Shown piece after piece: positions 35,803-44,930 of a DNA stretch of 64,000 nt. The position numbers and the translations under genes are program-made. The notes under the pieces are model-generated. The model was not told where the DNA came from and did no database searches. It was given only the letters and a program-made list of their open reading frames with translations. Every line of letters starts with the position of its first letter. Within the stretch, counting starts at the first letter, position 1. Origin of the DNA: an uncultured Lachnospiraceae bacterium (lineage in GTDB: Bacteria; Bacillota; Clostridia; Lachnospirales; Lachnospiraceae); the NCBI GenBank assembly GCA_947631505.1, contig CANRLR010000002.1, positions 62,001 to 126,000 on the forward strand. Reading direction: 5' to 3'.

Positions 35803-36511
35803 AAGTTTCTCCTTTTAGTATTCGGCATAATTTTTTGTTCAGGCGGGTGAAAAACTGCTCCACCCACTGATATACAGAAATTTGTTTGTTTAGCCAGAAC
35901 AAAAATTCAGCCAGAGCAATGCCGGCAATTGCATCTACAAAATAGTGCTGTTTTGTAAATTGTGTGGAAGCAACAACAAGCAAAGCCATAATACAAGAAA
36001 AAGCCTTGTACCAGTAAGAAACCTTTTCGCTTTTGCGGATACCGACAAAACAGAGCCAGCTTACAAGGCAGTGAATGGACGGAAATAAATTGGTTGGCTG
36101 GTCAATGCTGTAAAGAAATGACAGTAATTTGTCACTTAAGGAAACTCCCACAATTTCCGGACGCTGATTGGTTGTTGGAAATGCCATATAGAACACGGCA
36201 CATACCAAACGGGACATCATGTCAGTGGTGACAAAGCGGTAAAACTGCTTTTTATCGTCCCGGTAAATTCTAGCTACCATAACATAGTTTACAATCCAAA
36301 AAATATAACATCCAAAATAGATATACATCCAGGAAGAGACAAGCGGTATGCTTTCATCCAGAGATGTTGTTAAATCATAATGAACCCAATTTTTGCATAA
36401 AATCATAGTACCGCTGTACACGATCATATTCAGTGCAAAGCAGGCAAGCAATGGGACAATTCCATAAAGAGGTATGATGGAATCTATGCGTTTTTTTAGC
36501 CAGTTATACAT
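35792..36511 (-). CDS. PAP2-family membrane phosphatase
   Basis: A 239-residue protein with about five to six transmembrane helices. The C-terminal half carries the PAP2 motifs: LFPSIHCLVSWLCFVG (PSxH) and TKQHYFVDAIAGIALAEF (H...D). It may dephosphorylate phosphatidic acid, inositol-phosphate lipids or undecaprenyl pyrophosphate. It is the first gene of the phospholipid operon and overlaps the next gene by 11 bases. Confidence 0.8.
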   Translation of the reverse strand: MYNWLKKRIDSIIPLYGIVPLLACFALNMIVYSGTMILCKNWVHYDLTTSLDESIPLVSSWMYIYFGCYIFWIVNYVMVARIYRDDKKQFYRFVTTDMMSRLVCAVFYMAFPTTNQRPEIVGVSLSDKLLSFLYSIDQPTNLFPSIHCLVSWLCFVGIRKSEKVSYWYKAFSCIMALLVVASTQFTKQHYFVDAIAGIALAEFLFWLNKQISVYQWVEQFFTRLNKKLCRILKGETYEQ

Positions 36512-36698
36512 TATAATAAAATCCTTATTTTTTTATTAAAATATATTTCTAAAAGAATATTAAAAATATATATGGTATAGTTTACAATATTTTTGACGAA
36601 TTTGCAACTTATGATTGTTTTGGAACATGGTTTATGATAAGATTACCTTGCAAAAAGAATGGAAATGAGTATGTTTTTCATGTGACGGGAGGAAACAA

Positions 36699-37547
36699 AT
36701 GGGAATATTTGATATTTTTATAGCAGTGATTTTAGGAATTGTCGAGGGGATAACCGAATGGCTCCCGATCAGCAGTACCGGACATATGATTTTAGTGAAC
36801 CAGTTTTTGCACTTTTCGGATGCCGGATTTCAGGAAATGTTTCTGGTTGTTGTGCAATTGGGGGCAATTCTTGCTGTTGTCCTGTTGTACTGGGACAGAA
36901 TCTGGCCATTTCGTTTTCGTCATCGAAAAGAGGGAGAAGCGGTGATTGACTGGAAAATTATGCAGTTGTGGTTTAAAATTCTCGTATCCTGTCTTCCTGC
37001 TGCGATTGTCGGGGTATTATTTGACGAAATTATTGTTGAGATGTTCTATAATGAAATTGTGGTGGCCGGGGCACTGATTATTTATGGTGTTCTGTTTATT
37101 CTTATTGAAAATTGGAATAAAGGGAGAAGACCTGCCATAACGAATGTGGCAGAAATCGGGTATAATACAGCAATTATCATTGGTGTCTTTCAACTTTTGG
37201 CGGCGATTGTGCCGGGGACTTCCCGTTCGGGAGCGACCATACTCGGGGCATTGCTCATTGGTGTGGCAAGAGGAGCAGCGGCTGAATACACGTTCTATTT
37301 AGCGATTCCGGTTATGTTTGGAGCCAGTCTTTTGAAAATTGCGAAAGGAGGATTTCACTATGGTGTATCAGGAACAGTTACGCTTTTGGTCGGAATGATT
37401 GTGGCATTTGTCGTGTCATTATTTGTCATTCGGTTTCTGTTAGGCTATATCCGAAAGCATGATTTCAAATTTTTTGGTTATTACCGGATTGCACTGGGGA
37501 TTGTTGTCATTTTGTACTTTACATTGTCGGGTGCCTCGGTGGCATAG
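36699..37547 (+). CDS. uppP: Undecaprenyl-diphosphatase
   Basis: A 282-residue integral membrane BacA/UppP family enzyme with the two signature loops: EGITEWLPISSTGHMILV and PGTSRSGATILGALLIG. It recycles the lipid carrier for cell-wall synthesis and gives basal bacitracin tolerance. GGGAGG precedes the start. It converges with an amidase gene 7 bases downstream. Confidence 0.95.
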   Translation: MGIFDIFIAVILGIVEGITEWLPISSTGHMILVNQFLHFSDAGFQEMFLVVVQLGAILAVVLLYWDRIWPFRFRHRKEGEAVIDWKIMQLWFKILVSCLPAAIVGVLFDEIIVEMFYNEIVVAGALIIYGVLFILIENWNKGRRPAITNVAEIGYNTAIIIGVFQLLAAIVPGTSRSGATILGALLIGVARGAAAEYTFYLAIPVMFGASLLKIAKGGFHYGVSGTVTLLVGMIVAFVVSLFVIRFLLGYIRKHDFKFFGYYRIALGIVVILYFTLSGASVA

Positions 37548-37554
37548 TCTGTGC

Positions 37555-38127
37555 CTACAGTGGCGGCAGATTGAAATAGTTTAAAAGACCGGCATAAATG
37601 GCATAGGCAAAAGAGTATTGTTCGTTGGCCAGAAGCAGTGCATCCTCATAGTTAGAAATATAGGCGAGTTCAATGAGTACGGCGGGCATGGAAGTCCGCC
37701 GTAATACATATAAGGATGGCCGGACGAATACACCATTGTTTTTTGTACCTAACCGCCTTACAATGGCATTGACAATATCAATTCCCATATAGTAGGCTTC
37801 GGAATCAGTTCGGTAAACATAAGCTTCTGTTCCGTTAATCGCGGGATTTGTGTTGGCATTGACGTGAATGCTCAAGAAATAATCGGCATTCCATACGGCG
37901 GCCATATCTACCCGCTGCTGCAGACTGGAACTGTTGCTGTAGCCGAGAACCTCCTCCGGGTTCTTTCGTGAAGTAGTGGCTTCAAAACGCGGGTCCGCAT
38001 TTAATATATCGGAAAGGTATGCACCTACGAGATAGGTGATATCCTGTTCCCGAAGACCAAATCCTTCTGCTCCGGCATTGAAACCATAGGGATTGTGTCC
38101 TTGGTCGATAAAGATACGAATTGCCAT
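37555..38127 (-). CDS. N-acetylmuramoyl-L-alanine amidase (Amidase_3), no signal peptide
   Basis: A 190-residue zinc amidase domain: IFIDQGHNPYGFNAGAEG (first zinc His and Glu), DYFLSIHVNANTNP (second His) and MPAVLIELAYISNYEDA (catalytic Glu). The domain is complete, but no signal peptide, membrane anchor or cell-wall-binding repeats are seen, so how it reaches peptidoglycan is unclear. It may act during lysis or be exported by another route. Confidence 0.88.
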   Translation of the reverse strand: MAIRIFIDQGHNPYGFNAGAEGFGLREQDITYLVGAYLSDILNADPRFEATTSRKNPEEVLGYSNSSSLQQRVDMAAVWNADYFLSIHVNANTNPAINGTEAYVYRTDSEAYYMGIDIVNAIVRRLGTKNNGVFVRPSLYVLRRTSMPAVLIELAYISNYEDALLLANEQYSFAYAIYAGLLNYFNLPPL

Positions 38128-38183
38128 GAGACAACCTCCGGTTTGCTCTCTTGGTATTTATTATATGGAAAGGAGTGGAAAAA

Positions 38184-38969
38184 GTGAAAGAAATGCGTCT
38201 GGATAAATATCTTGCCACTTATACAGGGTTAAGCCGGAAAATGGCAAAACAGGCAATTCATAAGGGAAGAGTACGGGCAGGTCAGGAAATTGTCCGAAAT
38301 GAAGCCTTTAAGGTGGAAAAGGGAATGGAAATTGAACTGGATGGGGAAGAAGTCTGTGGAGAAGCTTATTTATATTATATGATGAATAAACAATCCGGTG
38401 TTGTATCAGCAACATCAGACCGCGTTGACACGACAGTTGTAGAGTTATTTGAACAAGAGGAAATAGCAGGGCATCCTATATTTCCCGTAGGACGTCTGGA
38501 TAAGGACACAGAGGGGCTTTTGTTTTTGACAGATGACGGTATTTTAGCCCATCGCCTCTTGTCTCCCAGATTTCATGTGGACAAGACCTATTATGTAGAA
38601 TATAAGGGAACACTTTCCGAAAGCGGAATAAAGGCTTTGAAATGTGGTATGGACATTGGTGGGAACTGTGTTACCAAGCCGGCACAATGGGAAGAAATTG
38701 GTCCGGGAAAGGGTAAACTTACGATTTCGGAGGGAAAATTTCATCAGGTAAAACGAATGATTGCCGGTGCCGGTGGAACGGTAACTTATTTGAAGCGAAT
38801 TTCCATGGCTGGGATTGTGCTGGATGAAACATTGAAGCCGGGAGCATACAGGAGATTAACGGAATCGGAATTAGAACAATTACAGGAGGCTGCTTATGGC
38901 AAAGAAAAAATTTTATGCGGTGAAGAAAGGAAGGACACCGGGAATATATCTGACATGGGAGGAATGTAA
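38184..38969 (+). CDS. rRNA pseudouridine synthase (RsuA/RluB family)
   Basis: A 261-residue protein. An N-terminal S4 domain (MRLDKYLATYTGLSRKMAKQAIHKGRVRAG) precedes the RsuA-type catalytic domain with PVGRLDKDTEGLLFLTDDG, in which the Asp of GRLDKDT is the nucleophile. RsuA makes pseudouridine in 16S rRNA and RluB in 23S rRNA; the target here cannot be told. The start is GTG after AAAGGAG. The C-terminal 74 bases overlap the rnhA gene, an unusually large overlap. Confidence 0.9.
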   Translation: MKEMRLDKYLATYTGLSRKMAKQAIHKGRVRAGQEIVRNEAFKVEKGMEIELDGEEVCGEAYLYYMMNKQSGVVSATSDRVDTTVVELFEQEEIAGHPIFPVGRLDKDTEGLLFLTDDGILAHRLLSPRFHVDKTYYVEYKGTLSESGIKALKCGMDIGGNCVTKPAQWEEIGPGKGKLTISEGKFHQVKRMIAGAGGTVTYLKRISMAGIVLDETLKPGAYRRLTESELEQLQEAAYGKEKILCGEERKDTGNISDMGGM

Positions 38970-39510
38970 AAGGCAAGTGGACGGTTTTTCGGGAGCAATT
39001 TATAAAGGATTTGCCACAGAGGCGGAAGCCCTTAATTTTATGGAAAATAAGGAAGCGGAACCGGATCTCGCATCGGCAAGTATACCAGAGCCAGAAGAGG
39101 GAGAAGCGATTGCCTATGTGGATGGGAGCTATAATGCGGAAACAAAATTGTATGCTTGTGGAATCGTGTTTTTCTGTGATAATAGAGAAGAGCATTATAA
39201 CGAAAGCGGAAATGATGAAGAACTTGCCCAAATGCGGAATGTAGCAGGAGAGCTATTGGGAGCACAACGTGCGATGGAACTTGCTGTTAAAAGAGGATTA
39301 AACAAATTGACTCTTTATCATGATTATCAAGGAATTGCTTCCTGGTGTCTTGGTGAGTGGAAAACAAACAAAGAGGGAACAAGGGCTTATAAGGAGTTCT
39401 ATGATTCTATGCAGGGCAAATTGGAGGTGGTGTTCTGCAAAGTAAAAGGTCACTCCGGTAATACATGGAATGACCTTGCAGATGAACTGGCAAAAGAGTT
39501 AATTTTTTGA
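38896..39510 (+). CDS. rnhA: Ribonuclease HI with viroplasmin-type N-terminal domain
   Basis: A 204-residue protein. The hybrid-binding viroplasmin domain occupies residues about 5-50 (KFYAVKKGRTPGIYLTWEECKRQVDGFSGAIYKGF). The RNase H domain follows with all four acidic residues: YVDGSY, GELLGA, LYHDYQG and NDLADELA. It removes RNA from RNA-DNA hybrids. Shine-Dalgarno AGGAGG lies inside the preceding gene. Its 3' end overlaps the convergent ppk gene by 12 bases. Confidence 0.93.
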   Translation: MAKKKFYAVKKGRTPGIYLTWEECKRQVDGFSGAIYKGFATEAEALNFMENKEAEPDLASASIPEPEEGEAIAYVDGSYNAETKLYACGIVFFCDNREEHYNESGNDEELAQMRNVAGELLGAQRAMELAVKRGLNKLTLYHDYQGIASWCLGEWKTNKEGTRAYKEFYDSMQGKLEVVFCKVKGHSGNTWNDLADELAKELIF

Positions 39511-41547
39511 ATGCTCGCAAAAATACATCTGGGAATTCAGCGGCTCTTTTCCTCGCTGGTCCACTTTCTCATAAGAACCATCCGGCATGAGAATGTGGGC
39601 TTTTTTTGTGTCGGCCAGCTGAATTTCCAAAATATGATAGATTTCCTTTTTTAATTCTTCGTCTTCTACAGGGAAAAGGATCTCGACACGTTTGTCCAGA
39701 TTTCTCGGCATCCAGTCAGCACTGCCCATATAATATTCGCTGTCTCCGTTATTTTCAAAATAGAAAATTCGGGAGTGTTCTAAAAATGTTCCTATAATGG
39801 AACGGACATGTATGTTTTCGCTCAGGCCCGGAACTCCGGCACGGAGGCAGCAGATTCCCCGGACAATAAGGTGAATTTTAACCCCGGCGGAGGAAGCATC
39901 ATATAATGCTTCGATAATACCCGGGTCGCAAAGGGAGTTCATTTTTGCAATAATCCTTGCGGGATATCCTCTTTTTGCATTTTCTTTTTCCCGTTGAATG
40001 AGGGAAATAAATTTATCCCGTAACCAGAGAGGAGCAAGGGCAAGTTTGTTCCATGCCAGCGGTTCCGAATAACCAGATAACATATTAAAGACAGCGGTCG
40101 CGTCCTCCCCATATTGGCGTTTGCACGTGAACATACCCATATCTGTATATAATTTGGCCGTAGAATCATTGTAATTGCCCGTTCCGAGGTGGACATAACG
40201 CCGGATACCATCCTCTTCACGCCGGACTACCAAGGTGATCTTGCTGTGTGTTTTTAATCCGACTAAGCCGTAGATTACATGACAGCCTGCTTTTTCCAGT
40301 TTACGTGCCCATACAATGTTGTTCTCTTCATCAAAACGTGCTTTTAATTCCACGAGCACAGAAACCTGTTTACCGTTCTCTGCGGCTTCTGCTAAAGACG
40401 CAATAATCGGCGAATGGCTGCTGACACGATAGAGTGTCTGTTTAATGGCGAGGACATTAGGATCCTTGGCAGCAAGACGTACGAAATTGACAACGGGATC
40501 AAAACTTTCATAGGGATGATGCAACAGGATATCATGTTCCCGGATCTGTTCAAAAAGACCACGGGACGAATCTAACATTTTCGGCTGCTGCGGAATATAG
40601 GAAGGCTCCTTTAGCCAGTTAAATCCCTCCATACTATATACTTTCATCAGGAAAGTTAAATCTAAAGGACCATTTAATCGGAAAATAGATTCTTCTTCGA
40701 GGTTCATTTCTTTACGAAGAATTTTTAAAAGCCGCTTATCAATGGTATCTTCTACCTCCAGCCGAATCGCTTCTCCCCATTGCCGTTTTTTGAGCTGTTT
40801 TTCAATTTCAATGAGTAAATCAGCTGCTTCATCTTCATCAATTGTTAAATCAGCATTTCGCATAACACGGAATGGTGTCGCACAGAGAACTTTATAGTTC
40901 ATAAAAAGATTCTGAATATTTTTTTCAATAATCTGTTCCAATAAAATAATGGTTGTACAGTTATCCTCGTCCGAAGGAATGGTGACGATTCTTGGCAGAA
41001 CAGAAGGAACCTGAACCGTTGCAAAATCTATGGTATCCTTTTTCTTTTTATCTCGGAGAAGTGCACCGATATTAAGTGATTTATTCCGAATTAACGGAAA
41101 CGGGCGGGAAGAGTCAACTGCCATGGGCGTCAGTACCGGAAAGACCTCCTGTTTAAAATAATTATCTACATATTCCGCCTGTTCCGGTGTTAATTTTTCG
41201 TATTGTGTTACAATTTTTAACCCCTCTTTTTTTAACGCCGGGAGAAAGGAACGGTTGTAGGTGCAATACTGGGTCGACACAAAATCATGCGTGACAGATA
41301 GAATCGCAGTAATCTGTTCACCCGGCGTCATTCCGGCAATATCCTGTTTGTTGTAACCTGCATTGACCTGATCCTTTAAAGAGGCGACACGAATCATAAA
41401 AAATTCGTCTAAGTTCGAGGCGGTAATACTGAGAAATTTCAAGCGTTCCATTAGAGGAATCTGTTTATCTCTTGCTTCTGATAAAACACGATAGTTAAAA
41501 TCAAGCCAGCTTAATTCACGATTTTTAAATTTTTCTATTTTATCCAT
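39499..41547 (-). CDS. ppk1: Polyphosphate kinase
   Basis: A 682-residue PPK1. Domains: N-terminal helical domain (ELSWLDFNYRVLSEARD, LKFLSITASNLDEFFMIR), head domain, and two PLD-like catalytic domains with RRYVHLGTGNYND (phosphorylated His) and HSRIFYFENNGDSEYYMGSADWMPRNLDKRVE. It makes polyphosphate from ATP. It lies 47 bases after the Ppx-type gene on the same strand, so they probably form a polyphosphate operon with synthesis and breakdown paired. Confidence 0.96.
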   Translation of the reverse strand: MDKIEKFKNRELSWLDFNYRVLSEARDKQIPLMERLKFLSITASNLDEFFMIRVASLKDQVNAGYNKQDIAGMTPGEQITAILSVTHDFVSTQYCTYNRSFLPALKKEGLKIVTQYEKLTPEQAEYVDNYFKQEVFPVLTPMAVDSSRPFPLIRNKSLNIGALLRDKKKKDTIDFATVQVPSVLPRIVTIPSDEDNCTTIILLEQIIEKNIQNLFMNYKVLCATPFRVMRNADLTIDEDEAADLLIEIEKQLKKRQWGEAIRLEVEDTIDKRLLKILRKEMNLEEESIFRLNGPLDLTFLMKVYSMEGFNWLKEPSYIPQQPKMLDSSRGLFEQIREHDILLHHPYESFDPVVNFVRLAAKDPNVLAIKQTLYRVSSHSPIIASLAEAAENGKQVSVLVELKARFDEENNIVWARKLEKAGCHVIYGLVGLKTHSKITLVVRREEDGIRRYVHLGTGNYNDSTAKLYTDMGMFTCKRQYGEDATAVFNMLSGYSEPLAWNKLALAPLWLRDKFISLIQREKENAKRGYPARIIAKMNSLCDPGIIEALYDASSAGVKIHLIVRGICCLRAGVPGLSENIHVRSIIGTFLEHSRIFYFENNGDSEYYMGSADWMPRNLDKRVEILFPVEDEELKKEIYHILEIQLADTKKAHILMPDGSYEKVDQRGKEPLNSQMYFCEHSKN

Positions 41548-41594
41548 GGGAAACTCCTTTCCGATTCAATATATATATGGAATCTATTGTTCGA

Positions 41595-43106
41595 TTATGA
41601 ATGGCTGCTTTTTCCGCTGTGCTTTTGTTTAATGCGGGGACGTATCCCAAATACCTCTTGGAAAATATCTGCTTTGCGATGAAACAGTCCTTTTTCCAAA
41701 GTGATATCTGCCATTGTATCAGCAGTAATGGTCATAATTCCGTCTTTCAGAGAAACACCGACATTTTTAATTTTGTGGTGGTTGCTTTTATCTAATACAT
41801 TCGCTGTTCTTAAAATAGCATTTAATTTTACCATTGTTATATAATCTTCCTTGCTGAAATCCTCCTTTAACTCATCTTGCGGGGGGACGGCCGTGCTGTT
41901 GTACCGTACGATATGAGCGACCATAACACGTTCTTTGTGGGAAAGCCCCATGATCTCCGTGGACATAATAATACGATAGGAGCATTCTCTGGACTCAATT
42001 GAGTCAATATACAAGCCGCAGCTATGCAGTATAACACTGATCTGTAAGAGAAGACGCTCTCGTTTTCCCAGTCCGTGCAATTTTCGGATCTTGTCAAAAA
42101 TTTGTAATGCTAAAGTCTGGACATTCTGTATGTGCTCCCAATCGACCTTGTACTTACGGGCGATATTTTCTGAGGCGGATATGATATCTTTTGTAAAATC
42201 GTGCGAAGAGAGTAGTTTATACTTCCTTTCAGCATAGGAAGCCGCAATACCATCACAGAAGTCGATTGCACTAAAGTGTATGTTCGGGCAGCCGGTCAGC
42301 TGGGAAATTTTCCGGCAGAGAAGAATAGTAGGAGCGATCTGTCTTGCGTGGGTGCTGTCAAGTTCTTTTAGAATTTTGCCGTTGTTCAACATTTTATTGC
42401 ATTTGCTCTCATCCCATTTGTAGTTCATCTGGTAGTAAATTTCTGGTATCATATCGCCAAGGGCAATAATGGATTTTATTTGTATTGAATCTAAATATAA
42501 TTTTACAAAGTTCGATAAATCTTTCTCAATATATTCATCAATGAGAGCATGAAAATCATAAGCTTCCTCCTGCATGACCTGTAGCAGCTGTTGAATCCGG
42601 GAGGAGCCAAGAAGAAGATTCTGTGTAACACAAAGGCATCCCTGATGAAATAAGGACAGTTGTATGCTGCCGGCACCAATATCAATAATCAGCGTTCCAT
42701 TCTCAATCAGGGTTTCAAAATTTTTTTCCCTTAATGCCAATGCTTTATAATAGAGGAACCGTGCTTCGCTGTTACTTAAAATTTCAACTTTGAATCCCGT
42801 TTGAATTTCGATCTGGTCCAGCACTACAAGGGAATTTGTTGCTTCACGTAAGCCGCTTGTGCCGCATACTTGTAAATCTGTGACATCAAATTCGGCCATG
42901 ATTCGTTTGAAATCATTTAAGGTAGTGCAGATTTCTTTTGTCGTCTGATAGGAAATTAATCCGTTGCTGTATGTTTCCGAACCAAGAGACAGTGTGTGCC
43001 GGATATGAGAAAGCTCATGAATTCCTTTTGCCTTAGAAATCTCGTAAATTTTCATGGATAATTCACTGGAACCGACATCAATTGCCGCGTAAGTGGAAAT
43101 TGCCAT
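41595..43106 (-). CDS. ppx: Exopolyphosphatase/GppA-type phosphatase with C-terminal HD domain
   Basis: A 503-residue protein. An ASKHA-fold Ppx/GppA domain (AAIDVGSSELSMKIYEI; NGTLIIDIGAGSIQLSLF) covers about 1-300; an HD-type helical domain follows (VILHSCGLYIDS ... HKERVMVAHIVRY). It hydrolyses polyphosphate and in some enzymes ppGpp derivatives. The start is chosen at MAISTYAAIDVG, five bases after GGGGGTG; an upstream ATG adds 13 residues but lacks a ribosome site. It sits upstream of ppk, which favours a polyphosphate role. Confidence 0.88.
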   Translation of the reverse strand: MAISTYAAIDVGSSELSMKIYEISKAKGIHELSHIRHTLSLGSETYSNGLISYQTTKEICTTLNDFKRIMAEFDVTDLQVCGTSGLREATNSLVVLDQIEIQTGFKVEILSNSEARFLYYKALALREKNFETLIENGTLIIDIGAGSIQLSLFHQGCLCVTQNLLLGSSRIQQLLQVMQEEAYDFHALIDEYIEKDLSNFVKLYLDSIQIKSIIALGDMIPEIYYQMNYKWDESKCNKMLNNGKILKELDSTHARQIAPTILLCRKISQLTGCPNIHFSAIDFCDGIAASYAERKYKLLSSHDFTKDIISASENIARKYKVDWEHIQNVQTLALQIFDKIRKLHGLGKRERLLLQISVILHSCGLYIDSIESRECSYRIIMSTEIMGLSHKERVMVAHIVRYNSTAVPPQDELKEDFSKEDYITMVKLNAILRTANVLDKSNHHKIKNVGVSLKDGIMTITADTMADITLEKGLFHRKADIFQEVFGIRPRIKQKHSGKSSHS

Positions 43107-43236
43107 GGTAACACCCCCTTTTTTCCAATTATATCTCATTTTCACTTAATTCTATTTTAACTCGAAACAGTAAAAAATAAAAGACATTTTCCGTAAGTTT
43201 TGTGTAAAATAAGACGTAAGAGGTAGGACTGTCTGC

Positions 43237-43265
43237 TTGACGGTGGCTGAGAAAGAAACTATAAT
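43237..43265 (+). promoter_or_regulatory. Promoter of the TetR-like gene
   Basis: TTGACG, 17 bases, TATAAT, 38 bases before the start codon. It is divergent from ppx. Confidence 0.75.
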
Positions 43266-43302
43266 AGGAAGCATGACTTGAACGAAAAAGGGAGGAAATG
43301 CA

Positions 43303-43863
43303 ATGCCGCCGAAAATACGCATTACGAAGGAAAGCATAATTGAAAAAGCAGTGGATATTGTTCGGAATGAGGGTATGGAGAAATTGAATGCGAGAAGTCT
43401 TGCCAAGGAGCTTGGGTGTTCGGTACAGACTGTTTTTAGGGCATTTTCCTCTATGGGAGAATTAAAACAGGCAGTTTTTCAATATATCGCTGAGTATTAT
43501 GTGGAATATTTAAGAAATTCCATTTCACCAGAGGATAAGCTGGTGGGGCTGGAGATGGCATATATCCGGTTTGCCAGAGAGGAGAAACATTTTTTTCGAC
43601 TTCTTCATATGTCCGATCGGCTGGGATTGAATAAAACGGAAGAATTTACCAGTGTGGGAATCAATAAGGAGATTATTGATTCGATGGCAGCATTGACGGG
43701 GCTCACCCCTGAGAAGGCCACCAAATTGTATCTGGGAGCCTTTTATACGGCTCATGGAATTGCCTCCATGTTAGCTACCAATCATTGTACCTTTCAGGAT
43801 GAGGAAATCAAGGATATTATGGAACATGTATTCGATGGATTATGCATGAAACTGAAGATGTAA
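43303..43863 (+). CDS. TetR-family transcriptional regulator
   Basis: A 186-residue TetR-type protein. The N-terminal HTH (ITKESIIEKAVDIVRNEGMEKLNARSLAKELGCSVQTVFRAFSS) is typical; the C-terminal ligand domain is helical. TetR family members often act on nearby genes; the nearest divergent operon is ppx-ppk and the downstream gene is queA. No clear operator palindrome is seen. GGGAGG precedes the start. Confidence 0.85.
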   Translation: MPPKIRITKESIIEKAVDIVRNEGMEKLNARSLAKELGCSVQTVFRAFSSMGELKQAVFQYIAEYYVEYLRNSISPEDKLVGLEMAYIRFAREEKHFFRLLHMSDRLGLNKTEEFTSVGINKEIIDSMAALTGLTPEKATKLYLGAFYTAHGIASMLATNHCTFQDEEIKDIMEHVFDGLCMKLKM

Positions 43864-43883
43864 GAACATAGGGGGTATTGATT

Positions 43884-44915
43884 TTGAAAACAAGTGATTT
43901 TTATTATGATTTACCGAAAGAATTAATTGCACAGGATCCATTGGAGGATAGGATTTCTTCCCGGCTCATGGTGATTCATCGGAAGTCGGGGCAGATGGAA
44001 CACCGTCATTTTTCGGATATAGCAGAGTATTTGAAGCCGGGAGATTGTCTTGTGCGGAATAATACAAAGGTGATTCCGGCACGGCTGTACGGAATGCGGG
44101 AAGATACGGGGGCCGCCATAGAATTTTTGTTATTAAAGCGAAGGGAAAAAGATATTTGGGAAACCCTTGTAAAACCGGGTAAGAAAGCACGGACCGGTGC
44201 AAAAATATCTTTTGGGGAGGGAAGACTTCATGGTGAAATCGTGGATGTACTGGCAGACGGTAACCGTCTGATTCAGTTCCGGTATGAAGGAATTTTTGAG
44301 GAAATTCTGGATGAGTTAGGACAAATGCCATTACCGCCGTATATTACCCATAAATTAAAAGATAAAAATCGTTATCAGACGGTCTATGCGAAATATGAGG
44401 GTTCTGCTGCTGCACCGACGGCAGGGCTGCATTTTACGGAAGATCTGTTTCGGAAATTAGAGGAAAAGGGAGTTCTTGTTGCCAATGTAACACTGCATGT
44501 GGGGCTGGGAACGTTCCGTCCGGTAAAAGTGGAAGATGTCGCGGAGCATCATATGCATTCAGAATTTTATCATGTGGAGCCGGAAGAGGCTGCAAAAATA
44601 AATGAAGCAAAGAAAAACGGAGGAAGAATTGTCTGTGTAGGAACAACCAGCTGTCGCACGGTTGAGTCCGCATCGGATGAAAACGGACAGGTGCAGCCGG
44701 GGGCAGGGGATACGGATATTTTTATTTATCCTGGATATGATTTTAAAGTGCTGGATGTTCTTATTACCAATTTTCATCTGCCAGAATCAACATTGCTTAT
44801 GTTAGTTTCCGCACTGGCAGGAAAGGAAAGGATTATGGAAGCGTATAAAGAAGCAGTGAAAGAACGGTATCGCTTTTTTTCCTTTGGGGATGCCATGATT
44901 ATTTTAGATGATTAA
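43884..44915 (+). CDS. queA: S-adenosylmethionine:tRNA ribosyltransferase-isomerase
   Basis: A 343-residue Que[20 protein letters not shown] at the N-terminus, and [28 protein letters not shown] and VTLHVGLG in the core, then TSCRTVES and [21 protein letters not shown]. It makes epoxyqueuosine in tRNA. The start is a TTG eight bases after GGGGG; a TTG two codons earlier is too close to that site. No other queuosine genes are in the window. Confidence 0.95.
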   Translation: MKTSDFYYDLPKELIAQDPLEDRISSRLMVIHRKSGQMEHRHFSDIAEYLKPGDCLVRNNTKVIPARLYGMREDTGAAIEFLLLKRREKDIWETLVKPGKKARTGAKISFGEGRLHGEIVDVLADGNRLIQFRYEGIFEEILDELGQMPLPPYITHKLKDKNRYQTVYAKYEGSAAAPTAGLHFTEDLFRKLEEKGVLVANVTLHVGLGTFRPVKVEDVAEHHMHSEFYHVEPEEAAKINEAKKNGGRIVCVGTTSCRTVESASDENGQVQPGAGDTDIFIYPGYDFKVLDVLITNFHLPESTLLMLVSALAGKERIMEAYKEAVKERYRFFSFGDAMIILDD

Positions 44916-44930
44916 AGGGAGGTTTTATTT

